This document shows positions 5,396 to 6,154 of a stretch of DNA of 6,154 nt, piece by piece. Origin of the DNA: Aquifex aeolicus. Lineage in GTDB: Bacteria; Aquificota; Aquificia; Aquificales; Aquificaceae. Each line of letters begins with the position of its first letter. The first letter of the stretch is position 1. Under the pieces are notes generated by a model, which ran no database searches, was not told the origin of the DNA, and saw only the letters and a program-made list of their open reading frames with translations. The position numbers were made by a program, and so were the translations under genes. The DNA lies in contig DRNB01000092.1 in NCBI GenBank assembly GCA_011375045.1, forward strand, positions 1 to 6,154. The letters are read 5' to 3'.

Positions 5396-6154
5396 CTAAG
5401 AGGACCTCTCCTTCAGGAGCCTCTCCAGACTCCGTGAAATCTCCCTGACTACCTCCATGAACTTGGGGTTCAGCTCCCTGAGGGTATCGAACAGCTCCTC
5501 CGGCGGAACGTCCCAGGTGCTTATAAGCTTGTTCTTGAGCGTCATCATCCTGAAGAGGTAAGGGTAGTACTCGTCCGGCACCACCCCCACCGCGACCATC
5601 CGGACAAGACAGTCATCGCCGAACTTCTTTACACCGAACTTGGGAGCGAGGTGTTTGCATATGTCGAAGAGGGAGTCGTAGGCTACCTGATAGAAGTACT
5701 TGACCCTCTCGTAGTACATGGGTTTCTTTCTGAACTCCTCCCTTCCCTGAGAGAGGACGAAGTCTATCCTCTTTACCGACTCCTTTATGTGTCTGGACTT
5801 CTCGTTGAGGAGGTCGAAGTCTATGAGGAGGTAGTTGCCCGTGGTTTCCTTGACGAACTCGACCACCCTCCTCGCAAACTCCTTAAAGATCGTGAGGTTT
5901 TCCCTGAGGAAGCGGTAGAGTTCCTCCGGAGATACGGACTCCTTCAGATCCCTGTATCTAAAGTAGAACTGGGTGAAGCGCTCGAGAGCTTCGAGGTTCT
6001 CCATGCCTATGTGCTCCCCCAGCTTCACAAGACAGTTCTTCGAACTCGTTCTGAGCCCGAGGACGGTGGACATGTGCCTGCACACCCTCATGCAGCTTTC
6101 GAAGGCGAGGTTGAAGTCTATCCTGACCCTGTCGAGGACGAGGCGGTTGCCGGC
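5396..6154 (-). CDS. Tandem HepT/DUF86-like (HEPN) helical protein, N-terminus off window
   Basis: The frame stays open to the window edge, so the 252 visible residues lack the N-terminus; the ATG at 6091 lies inside a domain and is not the start. The protein is all-helical and holds an internal duplication: residues 8-104 align with 149-247 at an offset of 141-142. DRV/ERV, AFES/AYDS, CRHM/CKHL, CLVKL/CLVRM and SPEELYRFLRE/PPEELFDTLRE correspond. The plan (helix, RA-type helix with hydrophobic spacing, loop, then a conserved segment and a long C-terminal helix) recalls HepT/DUF86, the RNase toxin partner of the MntA nucleotidyltransferase. The catalytic R-N-x3-H-x-Y of HepT reads K207-N-x3-S212-x-W214 in copy 2 and has no histidine in copy 1, so RNase activity is not expected. 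Helix 1 of copy 1 must lie upstream. No MntA-like gene is visible. The duplication is clear; the HepT assignment is by eye and moderate. Confidence 0.6.
   Translation of the reverse strand, partial: AGNRLVLDRVRIDFNLAFESCMRVCRHMSTVLGLRTSSKNCLVKLGEHIGMENLEALERFTQFYFRYRDLKESVSPEELYRFLRENLTIFKEFARRVVEFVKETTGNYLLIDFDLLNEKSRHIKESVKRIDFVLSQGREEFRKKPMYYERVKYFYQVAYDSLFDICKHLAPKFGVKKFGDDCLVRMVAVGVVPDEYYPYLFRMMTLKNKLISTWDVPPEELFDTLRELNPKFMEVVREISRSLERLLKERSS

Noticed and set aside
6020..6091. ATG at 6091 or 6073 as the true start of the HepT-like protein
   Set aside because: The first repeat aligns with the second from 13 residues or more before the ATG at 6091, so the protein continues off the window.

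Overview
The window looks like chromosomal DNA of a thermophilic Aquificaceae bacterium (Aquificales). The RsmA protein carries the short, 247-residue, GGGTG-type sequence I associate with Aquifex-like KsgA. The central genes are fairly GC-rich (about 53-57% in two lines I counted), so a Hydrogenivirga-like genome is possible. The assignment comes from recognising proteins by eye, not from a search.

Layout. (1) 1-398: right-hand end of an IS200/IS605- or IS607-type element. It holds the C-terminal third of a TnpB nuclease and a chain of hairpins that continues past the tnpB stop, as expected for a guide-bearing omega RNA. (2) 399-458: a short spacer with a weak bidirectional terminator-like hairpin and a possible promoter. 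(3) 459-3228, plus strand: a compact three-gene unit, rsmA (16S rRNA dimethyltransferase), speE (aminopropyltransferase) and coaBC (two steps of coenzyme A synthesis). rsmA and speE overlap by 4 bases; speE and coaBC are 17 bases apart. (4) 3215-3901, minus strand: a complete short-chain dehydrogenase/reductase that converges on coaBC with a 14-base overlap. (5) 3902-4011: a divergent promoter-like element and a possible 29-residue cationic small protein. (6) 4018-5319, minus strand: a 12-helix APC-family permease, clearly more AT-rich than its neighbours. (7) 5396-6154, minus strand: the C-terminal 252 residues of a protein cut by the window edge. I read it as two tandem copies of a HepT/DUF86-like (HEPN) helical domain, both lacking the usual R-N-x3-H active site.

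Function. rsmA, speE and coaBC form a housekeeping unit for ribosome maturation, polyamine synthesis and cofactor synthesis. RsmA uses S-adenosylmethionine and SpeE its decarboxylated form. The SDR, permease and HepT-like protein show no clear link to it or to each other.

The most notable regulatory signal is that four genes at the head of a transcription unit have a -10-like hexamer ending exactly six bases before the start codon and no convincing Shine-Dalgarno site, which suggests leaderless mRNAs. The internal gene speE has a strong GAGGAG site. The accessory content most worth following is the double degenerate HepT-like protein and the TnpB/omega RNA end. I see no complete new defence system, tRNA, rRNA or CRISPR array.
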